This document shows positions 47,378-55,522 of a stretch of DNA of 64,000 bases, piece after piece (the first letter of the stretch is position 1; each line of letters opens with the position of its first letter). Origin of the DNA: Perlabentimonas sp041656735 (GTDB lineage: Bacteria; Bacteroidota; Bacteroidia; Bacteroidales; Tenuifilaceae); the NCBI GenBank assembly GCA_041656735.1, contig JBBACY010000002.1, forward strand, positions 152,322 to 216,321, written 5' to 3'. The translations under genes and the position numbers were made by a program. A model generated the notes under the pieces. The model had not been told where the DNA came from and made no database searches. It saw only the letters and a program-made list of their open reading frames with translations.

Positions 47378-49069
47378 ATGACAATTCAAAAACACCTATA
47401 TAAAGTACTTACGCTACTATTTATCATTGCATCCTTTGGTTTAAAAGCCCAAGATGCAAAATCGTTTTACGCCGACTCAACCGGAAAACTTTTCGTAAAC
47501 CCCAAAACGCCAGTTTACCTTTATATTTCAACTTCACCCGATGGTGCCAATGCAGTTAGGGTAAAAAGTATACAACCCGAAGGGAATCCGATGTTTTGGG
47601 ATGGCCACGGAGTACATTATCTAACCCACTCAAATCTATATTTAGGCCGAAAAATACGTTTCGACCTATTTGCAGATGGTATACCTCCTAAAACATCAAC
47701 GAGTTTTAGCGTAAAACAGGGTATTCAAATAAACGAAAAAATTTACCTCTCAGGCAAAGCGGCTATTGAACTATCGGCCATTGACAAAAATTCGGGAGTA
47801 AACAAAATATTCGTTTCGGTAAATCACGACATCTATAAACCATACAGTGAGCCTATACTTTTTGACAAAGATGGGCAGTATAGCATTCGCTTTTATGCCG
47901 AGGATAATGTTGGAAACAAGGAGGATGAAACCGAGCAAACTATTGTAATAGATACTGCACCACCAAAAACTGAGCTCGAAATTGAGGGACCATCCGAAAA
48001 AGAGGTTATCGCATCTAGCACTAAATTTAAGCTAAAAGCTACCGACCAAACTGGTGTGCGAAACACTTACTACTCAATAGATAACGAAAAGGAGAAAATA
48101 TATACACGCAATATTTCTGTTGAAAAACTTAGTGAAGGTGAACATATACTTACCTGGTATTCAGTTGATGCAGTTGGGAATACCGAAGAGAAACAAACCT
48201 TTCCATTTTTTGTAGACCGAACCCCACCTATGGTTTTCGAAGAAATTATAGGCAACACATATATGGTAGCAGGTAAGGAGTATTCATCGGGTCGAAGCCA
48301 ACTTCGCATTGTTGCCGTTGACAACAAGGCTGGGGTTAAAGAAATTTTCTACTCAATAAATGGTAAACCTTACCAACAGTATACCAAGCAAATTATTCTT
48401 GCTGATATAACTGGAGCGCTTACTATAAAGTCGTACGCAGTTGATAATGTTGACAATAAGAGTACAAGCGATACCCGTGGGCAGCAATTCTTAATGCCTG
48501 AGATAGATATTATTGGTCCTACTTTAGCCCATAGTTTTAAAGGTAAAACAATTACCCTAAGAGACACACTATGGATAAGTCCCGAAACCCTAATTTTACT
48601 AAAAGCTACCGACAGTGGTTCGGGCGTAAACCGTATTGAGTATAAAATGGAGAACACTGAAACCATACTCTACAGCGAACCTTTTACAATACCACAACAA
48701 GGCTTCCACAAAATTAGCTACACAGCTTGGGATAACGTTGATAATCCAAATATTAACTCATTTGAATTTGGTGTTGACAGCAGCGCACCCGAACTGTTTC
48801 ACCACTTCTCGGTTAAACCGCACGGGCAAACCACCGAGAATGGAACTCAGATTAATATATTCTCGCCTAGCGTACATTTGTACATAGCTGCCACCGATGA
48901 TATTGGTGGTGTTGACCGCATTATGGTATCGATTAATGGGCAACAGGAAAGATTGTATAGTCAACCTTTAAAAGGTTTTAAACCCAACCAAACACACGAA
49001 ATTAAAGTTACGGCGTTTGATACACTCGGAAACAAACGCACCGAAGTAGTTAGATTTAGGGTAGAATAA
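47378..49069 (+). CDS. Surface protein with five OmpL47-like repeats
   Basis: A signal peptide (ending LKAQ) is followed by an N-terminal domain matching the upstream OmpA protein (DSTGKLF, NPMFWDGHGVHY, RFDLFADGIPPKT) and then five beta repeats that each end in a motif like YAEDNVGNKE, YSVDAVGNTE, YAVDNVDNKS, TAWDNVDNPN or TAFDTLGNKR, an OmpL47-type pattern. Function unknown. It lies 10 bases after the OmpA gene. No T9SS sorting domain is present. Confidence 0.78.
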   Translation: MTIQKHLYKVLTLLFIIASFGLKAQDAKSFYADSTGKLFVNPKTPVYLYISTSPDGANAVRVKSIQPEGNPMFWDGHGVHYLTHSNLYLGRKIRFDLFADGIPPKTSTSFSVKQGIQINEKIYLSGKAAIELSAIDKNSGVNKIFVSVNHDIYKPYSEPILFDKDGQYSIRFYAEDNVGNKEDETEQTIVIDTAPPKTELEIEGPSEKEVIASSTKFKLKATDQTGVRNTYYSIDNEKEKIYTRNISVEKLSEGEHILTWYSVDAVGNTEEKQTFPFFVDRTPPMVFEEIIGNTYMVAGKEYSSGRSQLRIVAVDNKAGVKEIFYSINGKPYQQYTKQIILADITGALTIKSYAVDNVDNKSTSDTRGQQFLMPEIDIIGPTLAHSFKGKTITLRDTLWISPETLILLKATDSGSGVNRIEYKMENTETILYSEPFTIPQQGFHKISYTAWDNVDNPNINSFEFGVDSSAPELFHHFSVKPHGQTTENGTQINIFSPSVHLYIAATDDIGGVDRIMVSINGQQERLYSQPLKGFKPNQTHEIKVTAFDTLGNKRTEVVRFRVE

Positions 49070-50611
49070 AAGCCGTAACTCGTAATTTCTCAACCTTAAC
49101 CTCAACCTCAATCCTCAACCTCACTCCTCACTCCTCACTAATAAACAGATCACTTCGTCGCAAAGTACGCTCCTCGTGATGATGGAAAATTTGGCTTTTA
49201 GCTATTAGCCTTTGGTGCTTCGCAAAGTCTACTCGGGTACGCAAACCCGTAACTCGCAACTCGTAATTTCTCAACCTCAACCTTAACCTTAACCTTAACC
49301 TTTAACAGTAATCAGTAGGTTGTCGCTTCACACACACGCAACTCGCAACTCGTAATTTCTCAACCTTAACCTCAACCTCACTCCTCACTAATAAACAGAT
49401 CACTTCGTCGCAAAGTACGCTCCTCCTGATGACAGGAAATTTGACTTTTAGCTATTAGCCTTTGGTGCTTCGCAAAGTCTACTCGGGTACGCAAACCCGT
49501 AACTCGCAACTCATAATTTCTCAACCTCAACCTCAACCTTAACCTCAACCTCAATCCTCACTAATAAACAGATCACTTCGTCGCAAAGTACGCTCCTCCT
49601 GATGACAGGAAATTTGGCTTTTAGCTATTAGCCTTTGGTGCTTCGCAAAGTCTACTCGGGTACGCAACCCCGTAACTCGCAACTCGTAATTTCTCAACCT
49701 CAACCTCAACCTCAATCCTCAACCTCAATCCTCAACCTCACTAATAAACAGATCACTTCGTCGCAAAGTACGCTCCTCGTGATGACGGAAAATTTGGCTT
49801 TTAGCTATTAGCCTTTGGTGCTTCGCAAAGTCTACTCGGGTACGCAAACCCGTAACTCGCAACTCATAATTTCTCAACCTCAACCTTAACCTCAACCTCA
49901 CTCCTCACTAATAAACAGATCACTTCGTCGCAAAGTACGCTCCTCGTGATGACGGAAAATTTGGCTTTTAGCTATTAGCCTTTGGTGCTTCGCAAAGTTT
50001 ACTCGGGTACGCAAACCCGTAACTCGCAACTCATAATTTCTCAACCTCAACCTCAACCTCAATCCTCAACCTCAACCTCACTAATAAACAGATCACTTCG
50101 TCGCAAAGTACGCTCCTCGTGATGACAGGAAATTTGGTTTTTAGCTATTAGCCTTTGGTGCTTCGCAAAGTCTACTCGGGTACGCAAACCCGTAACTCGC
50201 AACTCGTAATTTCTCAACCTCAACCTCAACCTCAACCTTTAACAGTAATCAGTAGGTTGTCGCTTCACACACACGCAACTCGCAACTCGTAATTTCTCAA
50301 CCTCAACCTCAACCTCAACCTTAACCTTAACCTTAACCTTAACCTTTAACAGTAATCAGTAGGTTGTCGCTTCACACACACGCAACTCGCAACCCCTAAC
50401 TCAAAACTCGTAACTCTCTCAACCTAAACCTCATCCTCAACCTTGCTGTTAGTTCTTGGCTTGTATTTAATATTTCGGTGCTCTGCACCTTGAATTTTGC
50501 ATCAATATTTGGAGTCAACAAATATTTCGGTGCTCTGCACCTTATCCATTGGTTTTTAACCCCTAACTCAAAACTCGTAACCCTCTCAACCTCAACCTCA
50601 ACCTCAACCCC
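49070..50611. repeat. Array of six ~120-bp elements with CCTCAA hexamer spacers
   Basis: A core beginning CTAATAAACAGATCACTTCG occurs at 49138, 49388, 49561, 49741, 49908 and 50081, at intervals of 167-250 bases. Between cores lie tracts of TCAACC/TTAACC hexamers. A second unit, AACAGTAATCAGTAGGTTGTCG, occurs three times (near 49304, 50241, 50349), and AATATTTCGGTGCTCTGCACC occurs twice (50470, 50521). Read on the minus strand, the core has ATCAC…GAGGAGCG…GCGACGAAG…GTGAT, similar to a widespread dispersed bacterial repeat. No coding frame is convincing. Confidence 0.85.
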
Positions 50612-51823
50612 TCACCCTTCCGTAGTAAAAGGCGCAATAGCCCTATCAAAAATACCCTGCATATACGCAATAGCCATTCCAAAATTTGTTACTGGCACGC
50701 CTGCTTCAACAGCGGGTCTTAATCTATTATATAGCTGCTTACGGGTAACAACACAACCACCACACTGAACAATCAATGCGTAATCGGTAACTGAACGGGG
50801 CAAATTATCTAACCCCGGAACTACCTCAAAAATCAACTTCTTACCCGTATACTTTAGCATTAGATTCGGAATTTTCACCCGCCCAATATCATCACACGAA
50901 ACATGGTGTGCGCAACTTTCAAGAATCAAAACTCTATCATTATCAACCAGCTGCGAAATATATGGAGTACCCTTTATGTAGTTAGTAAAATCGCCCTTTA
51001 AGCGGGCTAATAAAATACTAAAGCTAGTTAGCTGTACATCGCTGGGTATTAGACTGTGAGCCCTATCGAAAATTTGACTGTCGGTAACGACTAAAGTAGG
51101 TCGAATGCCAGTATTCTTTAGGAAATTTTCAACCTCGGTATCTTTTAATACTATTGATACCGCATCATTATCAAGAACATCGCGAATGGTTTGCACCTGA
51201 GGCAAAATTAAGCGACCAGCAGGAGCCTCACTATCTATAGGGGTTATGAGTAAAACCACATCGCCCTTGCCCACAATATCACCAAGTAGGGTTGGCGTTT
51301 CCCACGAACTTTCTGGAATCGTTTTACCAATTGCCTCAACAAGAGTATCGAAACCATAGCCTGTTTTGGTCGACACCTCAACAACCATAGGACTATGATG
51401 TAACTCGCTAAGCACGTTTCGCAAATCGGTAGTCATGGGGCACACGTCATACTTATTATGAACAATAGCATAAGGCAATTCATTTTTTGCAAACTCATTA
51501 ACCAGCTGCTCCTCAAATGCACCCCACACATTATTCACTATTAGCAAAATGGCCATATCAATGTGCTTTATTGAGTCGAGCGTTTTTGAAATACGCTGCT
51601 TGCCAAGTTCACCCTCGTCGTCAATTCCGGCAGTATCAATAAGTATTACGGGACCGAAATTCAGAATCTCAAGCGACTTTTTCACAGGGTCGGTTGTAGT
51701 ACCGGCATAGTCAGACACGATAGCCACGTCCTGCCCTACCAACATATTAATCAGCGAACTTTTCCCACTATTTCGTCTACCGTAAATACCTATATGCGGT
51801 TTGGTTTCTTTTCCTCTACTCAT
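50612..51823 (-). CDS. hydF: [FeFe]-hydrogenase maturation GTPase HydF
   Basis: The 403-residue protein has an N-terminal GTPase domain (P-loop GRRNSGKS 15-22, DTAGIDD), a dimerisation region and a C-terminal cluster-binding domain with CAHHVSCDDIG and QCGGCV, the Cys/His ligands of its [4Fe-4S] cluster. HydF carries and delivers the diiron precursor to hydrogenase. HydE, HydG and the hydrogenase are not in the window. It is divergent from the cytochrome bd genes and its 3' end meets the repeat array. Confidence 0.94.
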   Translation of the reverse strand: MSRGKETKPHIGIYGRRNSGKSSLINMLVGQDVAIVSDYAGTTTDPVKKSLEILNFGPVILIDTAGIDDEGELGKQRISKTLDSIKHIDMAILLIVNNVWGAFEEQLVNEFAKNELPYAIVHNKYDVCPMTTDLRNVLSELHHSPMVVEVSTKTGYGFDTLVEAIGKTIPESSWETPTLLGDIVGKGDVVLLITPIDSEAPAGRLILPQVQTIRDVLDNDAVSIVLKDTEVENFLKNTGIRPTLVVTDSQIFDRAHSLIPSDVQLTSFSILLARLKGDFTNYIKGTPYISQLVDNDRVLILESCAHHVSCDDIGRVKIPNLMLKYTGKKLIFEVVPGLDNLPRSVTDYALIVQCGGCVVTRKQLYNRLRPAVEAGVPVTNFGMAIAYMQGIFDRAIAPFTTEG

Positions 51824-52019
51824 TATTGCAATTTTGCCTACAAAGATAAAATATTTAGCCGACTCAAATTTACCCCAAAGCCTTAATTTGTTTAAAGATT
51901 ATTTTTTTGCAATATTACCTACAAAGGAATATTTTAGCTATTTTAGCACATTGAATTGCTTACAATGAAAGCATTTCGCAATAGCATACAGATATAAACC
52001 ATAAATGGCTGGGCAATAA

Positions 52020-52271
52020 ATGAAAGCACTTTTTTACGGCATAGCACAAGTTGCCACAAACACAATAGCTACCTTTCGAAAATCGAAATTAGCAAAAGCT
52101 CTATTGATAATTGTGCTCATTAAAATTCTCATTTTTTATGGTTTCCTCAAAGGGTTTCTATACCCTCGATTCCTTAAACCTAAATGGGATAGCAAAGAGC
52201 ATCGCAGCAACGATGTGATGAACGACTTACTAAATAAACCTAAAACTTATACATATGATGGAATCTATTGA
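52020..52271 (+). CDS. DUF4492 small membrane protein preceding cytochrome bd
   Basis: This 83-residue protein has one membrane segment (LLIIVLIKILIFYGFLKGF) followed by FLYPRFLKPKWDSKEHRSNDVMNDLL, the DUF4492 pattern known from genes in front of cydAB in Bacteroidota. It overlaps cydA by 17 bases. Its role, perhaps assembly or stability of the oxidase, is not established. Confidence 0.85.
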   Translation: MKALFYGIAQVATNTIATFRKSKLAKALLIIVLIKILIFYGFLKGFLYPRFLKPKWDSKEHRSNDVMNDLLNKPKTYTYDGIY

Positions 52272-53823
52272 TATGACGCTTGTGGACTGGTCGAGGCTTC
52301 AGTTTGCTATGACCGCAATAATTCACTGGCTATTTATTCCAATTACTGTTGGAATAACCTATATCATTGCCATTGCCCAAACCCTACATGTTAAAACTGG
52401 CGATGAGCATTGGGAGAAAGTTGCCAAGTTCTGGGCAAAACTCTTTGCAATTAATTTTGCCATTGGAGTGGGAACAGGCATTGTGCTAGGCTTAGAATTT
52501 GGCACAAACTGGAGTAACTACTCATGGATATCGGGCGATATTTTTGGCGCTCCACTTGCCGCCGAGGGCATTATGGCCTTCTTCCTCGAATCGACCTTTA
52601 TTGCCGTAATGTTTTTTGGATGGGGCAAGGTTAGTAAAAAGGTTCATCTTGTATCAACCTACCTAGTTGCCTTTGGGGCAAGCCTATCGGCACTTTGGAT
52701 TTTGGTTGCTAACGCGTGGATGAACAACCCTGTGGGGATGGTATTTAATCCAGATACAGCTCGCCATGAGATGGTCGATTTTTGGAGCATCGTTTTATCA
52801 CCCAATGCAATTAATAAATTTTTACACACAATAGGGTCGTGCTTCATTATATCAGCATTCTTTGTTATTGCGGTTAGCGGTTGGTATCTGCTTAAAAAGC
52901 GAAATATCCTATTAGCAAAGCGTAGCATTGTAATTGCTGGAGTTTTTGGTCTGCTCTCAAGCCTTTTTGTCGTACTAACGGGCGATGGCTCTGCATACAA
53001 CGTAGCACAACAGCAACCAGCAAAACTTGCCGCCATGGAAGGCCTTTACGATGGTTCCGAAGGTGCCGGTTTGGTTGCCTTTGGCATACTTAATCCGGGT
53101 AAAAAAGTTGGCGATGATATTGACGATTTTATCATTAAAATTGAAATACCTAAGTTATTATCACTACTCGGCTACAGAAGCCTTGATGCGTTTGTTCCAG
53201 GAGCAAACGACTTGGTGTATGGAAATGAGAAGCATAATATTATGTCGGCTTCCGAAAAGATGGAGAGAGGCAAAGTTGCACTAAGCGCCCTAGCAGCATA
53301 CAAGGAGGCACACAACCAAGGCAATACAGAGCAAATGGAACAATCGCTCGCCGAATTTGAGGAGAATTACTACTATATGGGATATGGGTATTTGCATAAC
53401 CCCGAGAGTATTCTGCCAAATATCCCTTTCATTTTTTACAGTTTTCATATTATGGTAATACTAGGCTTCGCTTTTATAGGCATAGCAGGGTTAATACTGT
53501 TTTTAACTGTTAAAAATAAGCTTGAGCAGCACAAATGGCTTATATGGGTAGGTATTTGGAGTTTTCCGTTGGCCGTTGTTGCCTCAATGGCCGGCTGGAT
53601 AGTTGCCGAAGTAGGCCGCCAACCCTGGACAATTCAAGGTTTTTTGCCCACAATGATGTCCACCTCAAACATAAGTTCCAATGCGGTTATACTTACGTTC
53701 TGGATGTTTTTAATACTACTAATGACCCTTGTGGTTGCTGAGGTAAGAATTATGCACCTTGCCATCCGTAAAGGGCCAGATAATAAAATTGACAAAAAAG
53801 AGGAAGGAGCTTCATATGATTAG
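52255..53823 (+). CDS. cydA: Cytochrome bd ubiquinol oxidase subunit I
   Basis: The 522-residue protein has about nine membrane segments. RLQFAMTAIIHWLFIPITVG holds the axial heme His, GLEFGTNWSNYSW and the GRQPWTIQGFLPT motif are typical of CydA. The quinol-binding loop has an additional segment (SASEKMERGKVALSALAAYK) usual in Bacteroidota. It reduces oxygen to water with quinol and supports microaerobic growth. It overlaps cydB by 8 bases. Confidence 0.95.
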   Translation: MMESIDMTLVDWSRLQFAMTAIIHWLFIPITVGITYIIAIAQTLHVKTGDEHWEKVAKFWAKLFAINFAIGVGTGIVLGLEFGTNWSNYSWISGDIFGAPLAAEGIMAFFLESTFIAVMFFGWGKVSKKVHLVSTYLVAFGASLSALWILVANAWMNNPVGMVFNPDTARHEMVDFWSIVLSPNAINKFLHTIGSCFIISAFFVIAVSGWYLLKKRNILLAKRSIVIAGVFGLLSSLFVVLTGDGSAYNVAQQQPAKLAAMEGLYDGSEGAGLVAFGILNPGKKVGDDIDDFIIKIEIPKLLSLLGYRSLDAFVPGANDLVYGNEKHNIMSASEKMERGKVALSALAAYKEAHNQGNTEQMEQSLAEFEENYYYMGYGYLHNPESILPNIPFIFYSFHIMVILGFAFIGIAGLILFLTVKNKLEQHKWLIWVGIWSFPLAVVASMAGWIVAEVGRQPWTIQGFLPTMMSTSNISSNAVILTFWMFLILLMTLVVAEVRIMHLAIRKGPDNKIDKKEEGASYD

Positions 53824-54949
53824 CGCTTTATCACACTTACAGCTACAGCAGTACTGGTGGCTTATTATGTCGGTAGTTGGATCAGGATTGGTTTTTCTCC
53901 TATTTGTTCAGGGAGGGCAAACACTAATTGATGTGCTAGGCAAAACCAAGGATGAGAAGAATATGATAATCAACTCCATTGGTCGTAAGTGGGAATTTAC
54001 ATTTACCACCTTGGTGGTGTTTGCCGCCGGTATGTTTGCATCGTTCCCCCTCTTCTACTCCACCTCGTTTGGTGGTGCTTACTACGCTTGGATGATCTTT
54101 TTATTTTGCTTTATTATTCAAGCGGTTTCGTTTGAATTTAGACGCAAAAAAGGCAATCTTTTAGGTGAAAGAACATACGAATGGTTCCTATATATTAATG
54201 GCTTTCTAGGTGCTTTTTTGCTTGGGGCCGTTGTTGCCACTTTCTTTACCGGTAGCGATTTTATTCGCAACGAATACAACCTATCTACATGGCAAACCGA
54301 GCTATACGGTCTTGAAATACTATTCAACTTCACCAATATATCGCTAGGTATGGCAGTGCTTTTCCTTGCACGTACTTTAGGCGCTATGTACATTATCAAC
54401 AATGTTGACTACAGTCCAATTCGTGAGCGAGGAATAAAACAGGTTGGCATAAATGCAATCATTTTCTTGGTTTTCTTCCTTTATTTTATGGTGCGAATTT
54501 TGTTGAAAGATGGTTTTGCATACGACCCCAACACAAAGGAGGTTTTTATGGAACCATTTAAATACTTTAATAATTACATGGAAATGCCCGTTGCGCTTAT
54601 CCTTTTAATAATTGGAGTGGCCTTGGTTTTGTACGGAATTGGTGTAACCTGGTTTAAGAAGAGCATAAAAGGCATTTGGTTTACCGGTCCAGGTGCCTTT
54701 GCCACCGTACTCTCGCTATTTTGGGTTCTTGGCTTTAACAATACCAGTTTCTACCCATCGTACGACTTGCAAAGCTCGCTAACCATTGAGAATGCATCAT
54801 CGAGCCACTATACGCTAACAGCTATGACCTACATTTCGTTTCTGGTACCCGTTGTAATTGGGTATATATTTTATGCATGGCGTTTGATAGACAGAAAAAA
54901 AGTTACCATTGACGATGTGAAGGAGGATAGTAAACACCATGTTTATTAG
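53816..54949 (+). CDS. cydB: Cytochrome bd ubiquinol oxidase subunit II
   Basis: The 377-residue protein has about eight membrane segments and typical CydB segments such as QQYWWLIMSVVGSGLVFLLFVQGGQTL and TFTTLVVFAAGMFASFPLFYSTSFGG. The ATG at 53816 lies inside the end of cydA and follows an AGGAAGGAG ribosome site, unusual for this genome and a sign of strong coupled translation. A possible small partner protein follows it. Confidence 0.94.
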   Translation: MISALSHLQLQQYWWLIMSVVGSGLVFLLFVQGGQTLIDVLGKTKDEKNMIINSIGRKWEFTFTTLVVFAAGMFASFPLFYSTSFGGAYYAWMIFLFCFIIQAVSFEFRRKKGNLLGERTYEWFLYINGFLGAFLLGAVVATFFTGSDFIRNEYNLSTWQTELYGLEILFNFTNISLGMAVLFLARTLGAMYIINNVDYSPIRERGIKQVGINAIIFLVFFLYFMVRILLKDGFAYDPNTKEVFMEPFKYFNNYMEMPVALILLIIGVALVLYGIGVTWFKKSIKGIWFTGPGAFATVLSLFWVLGFNNTSFYPSYDLQSSLTIENASSSHYTLTAMTYISFLVPVVIGYIFYAWRLIDRKKVTIDDVKEDSKHHVY

Positions 54950-54958
54950 TGACTTCGA

Positions 54959-54989
54959 TTCGGTGGCTTCGAGAACCTCAGCCACCGAG
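54959..54989. repeat. Hairpin element between cydB and the small membrane protein
   Basis: TCGGTGGCT (54960-54968) and AGCCACCGA (54980-54988) form a 9-bp perfect stem with an 11-base loop. It resembles GGTGGCT…AGCCACC dispersed hairpins of other genomes, from memory. It may modulate read-through to the next small gene. Confidence 0.7.
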
Positions 54990-55060
54990 GAGTCGAGAAC
55001 AACATAAATACAATAATAAACCCTAAAACCGAACGAATTTATAATTAAAACAAAAATATT

Positions 55061-55192
55061 ATGAAACACATTGCATCAATACTTTGGTTTATTAGCTGGC
55101 CAGTGCTTATTTACGCTACATATTGGGTAAGCCAAATAGCACTAAAAATGCTAAATAATGAGTTAAAGAAAAGTGAGAATAGTGAAAGTTAG
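55061..55192 (+). CDS. 43-residue single-TM protein, CydX-like candidate
   Basis: This short reading frame starts at ATG 55061 and codes for 43 residues: MKHIASILWFISWPVLIYA at the start, then a polar tail rich in Lys, Asn, Glu and Ser. It has a single membrane segment near residues 7-30 with two Trp residues, and a charged C-terminus, which is the layout of the CydX/CydH small subunits of cytochrome bd. It follows cydB by 111 bases with no other gene between. It has no sequence match to E. coli CydX that I can see. Its function is inferred from position and topology only. Confidence 0.6.
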   Translation: MKHIASILWFISWPVLIYATYWVSQIALKMLNNELKKSENSES

Positions 55193-55522
55193 CTACCTTA
55201 AATAATTAGGTTACGCAGTACCATATATCTCTCCACATAATTATTAAATTGGTTCACTCGCTCATTAAAAAATTGGTTCCTGCAAAATGAGAAACAAGGT
55301 TATATAAAAGAATACTGCCTTGCGCATTGCAATTATCGTTAAAAAAGAGTGTAGTATATCACCTAATTGCTAGGCTGGAAATAAACAAAAACTCTGTGTA
55401 ACGCTGAAACCTGTGCATATTGAGAATAGTTCAATGATTTTTTCTGAAAATACAGGTTCTAAATAATTGATTAAATCATAAAATTGTGTAAAATTGTATA
55501 GAAAATTAAGTCCAACAAAACA
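55193..55522. other. Intergenic region, nothing specific seen
   Basis: This 330-base AT-rich gap lies before the propeller/SpoIIE gene. I see no RNA gene, strong hairpin or clear TAnnTTTG promoter. Confidence 0.5.

Noticed and set aside
49070..50611. CRISPR array
   Set aside because: The repeated units are over 100 bases long with variable hexamer tracts between them, not 24-47-base repeats with unique spacers, and no cas gene is present.
50478..50768. Plus-strand protein of 96 residues overlapping hydF
   Set aside because: It overlaps the clear hydF gene and starts in the repeat array; composition is that of a shadow frame.
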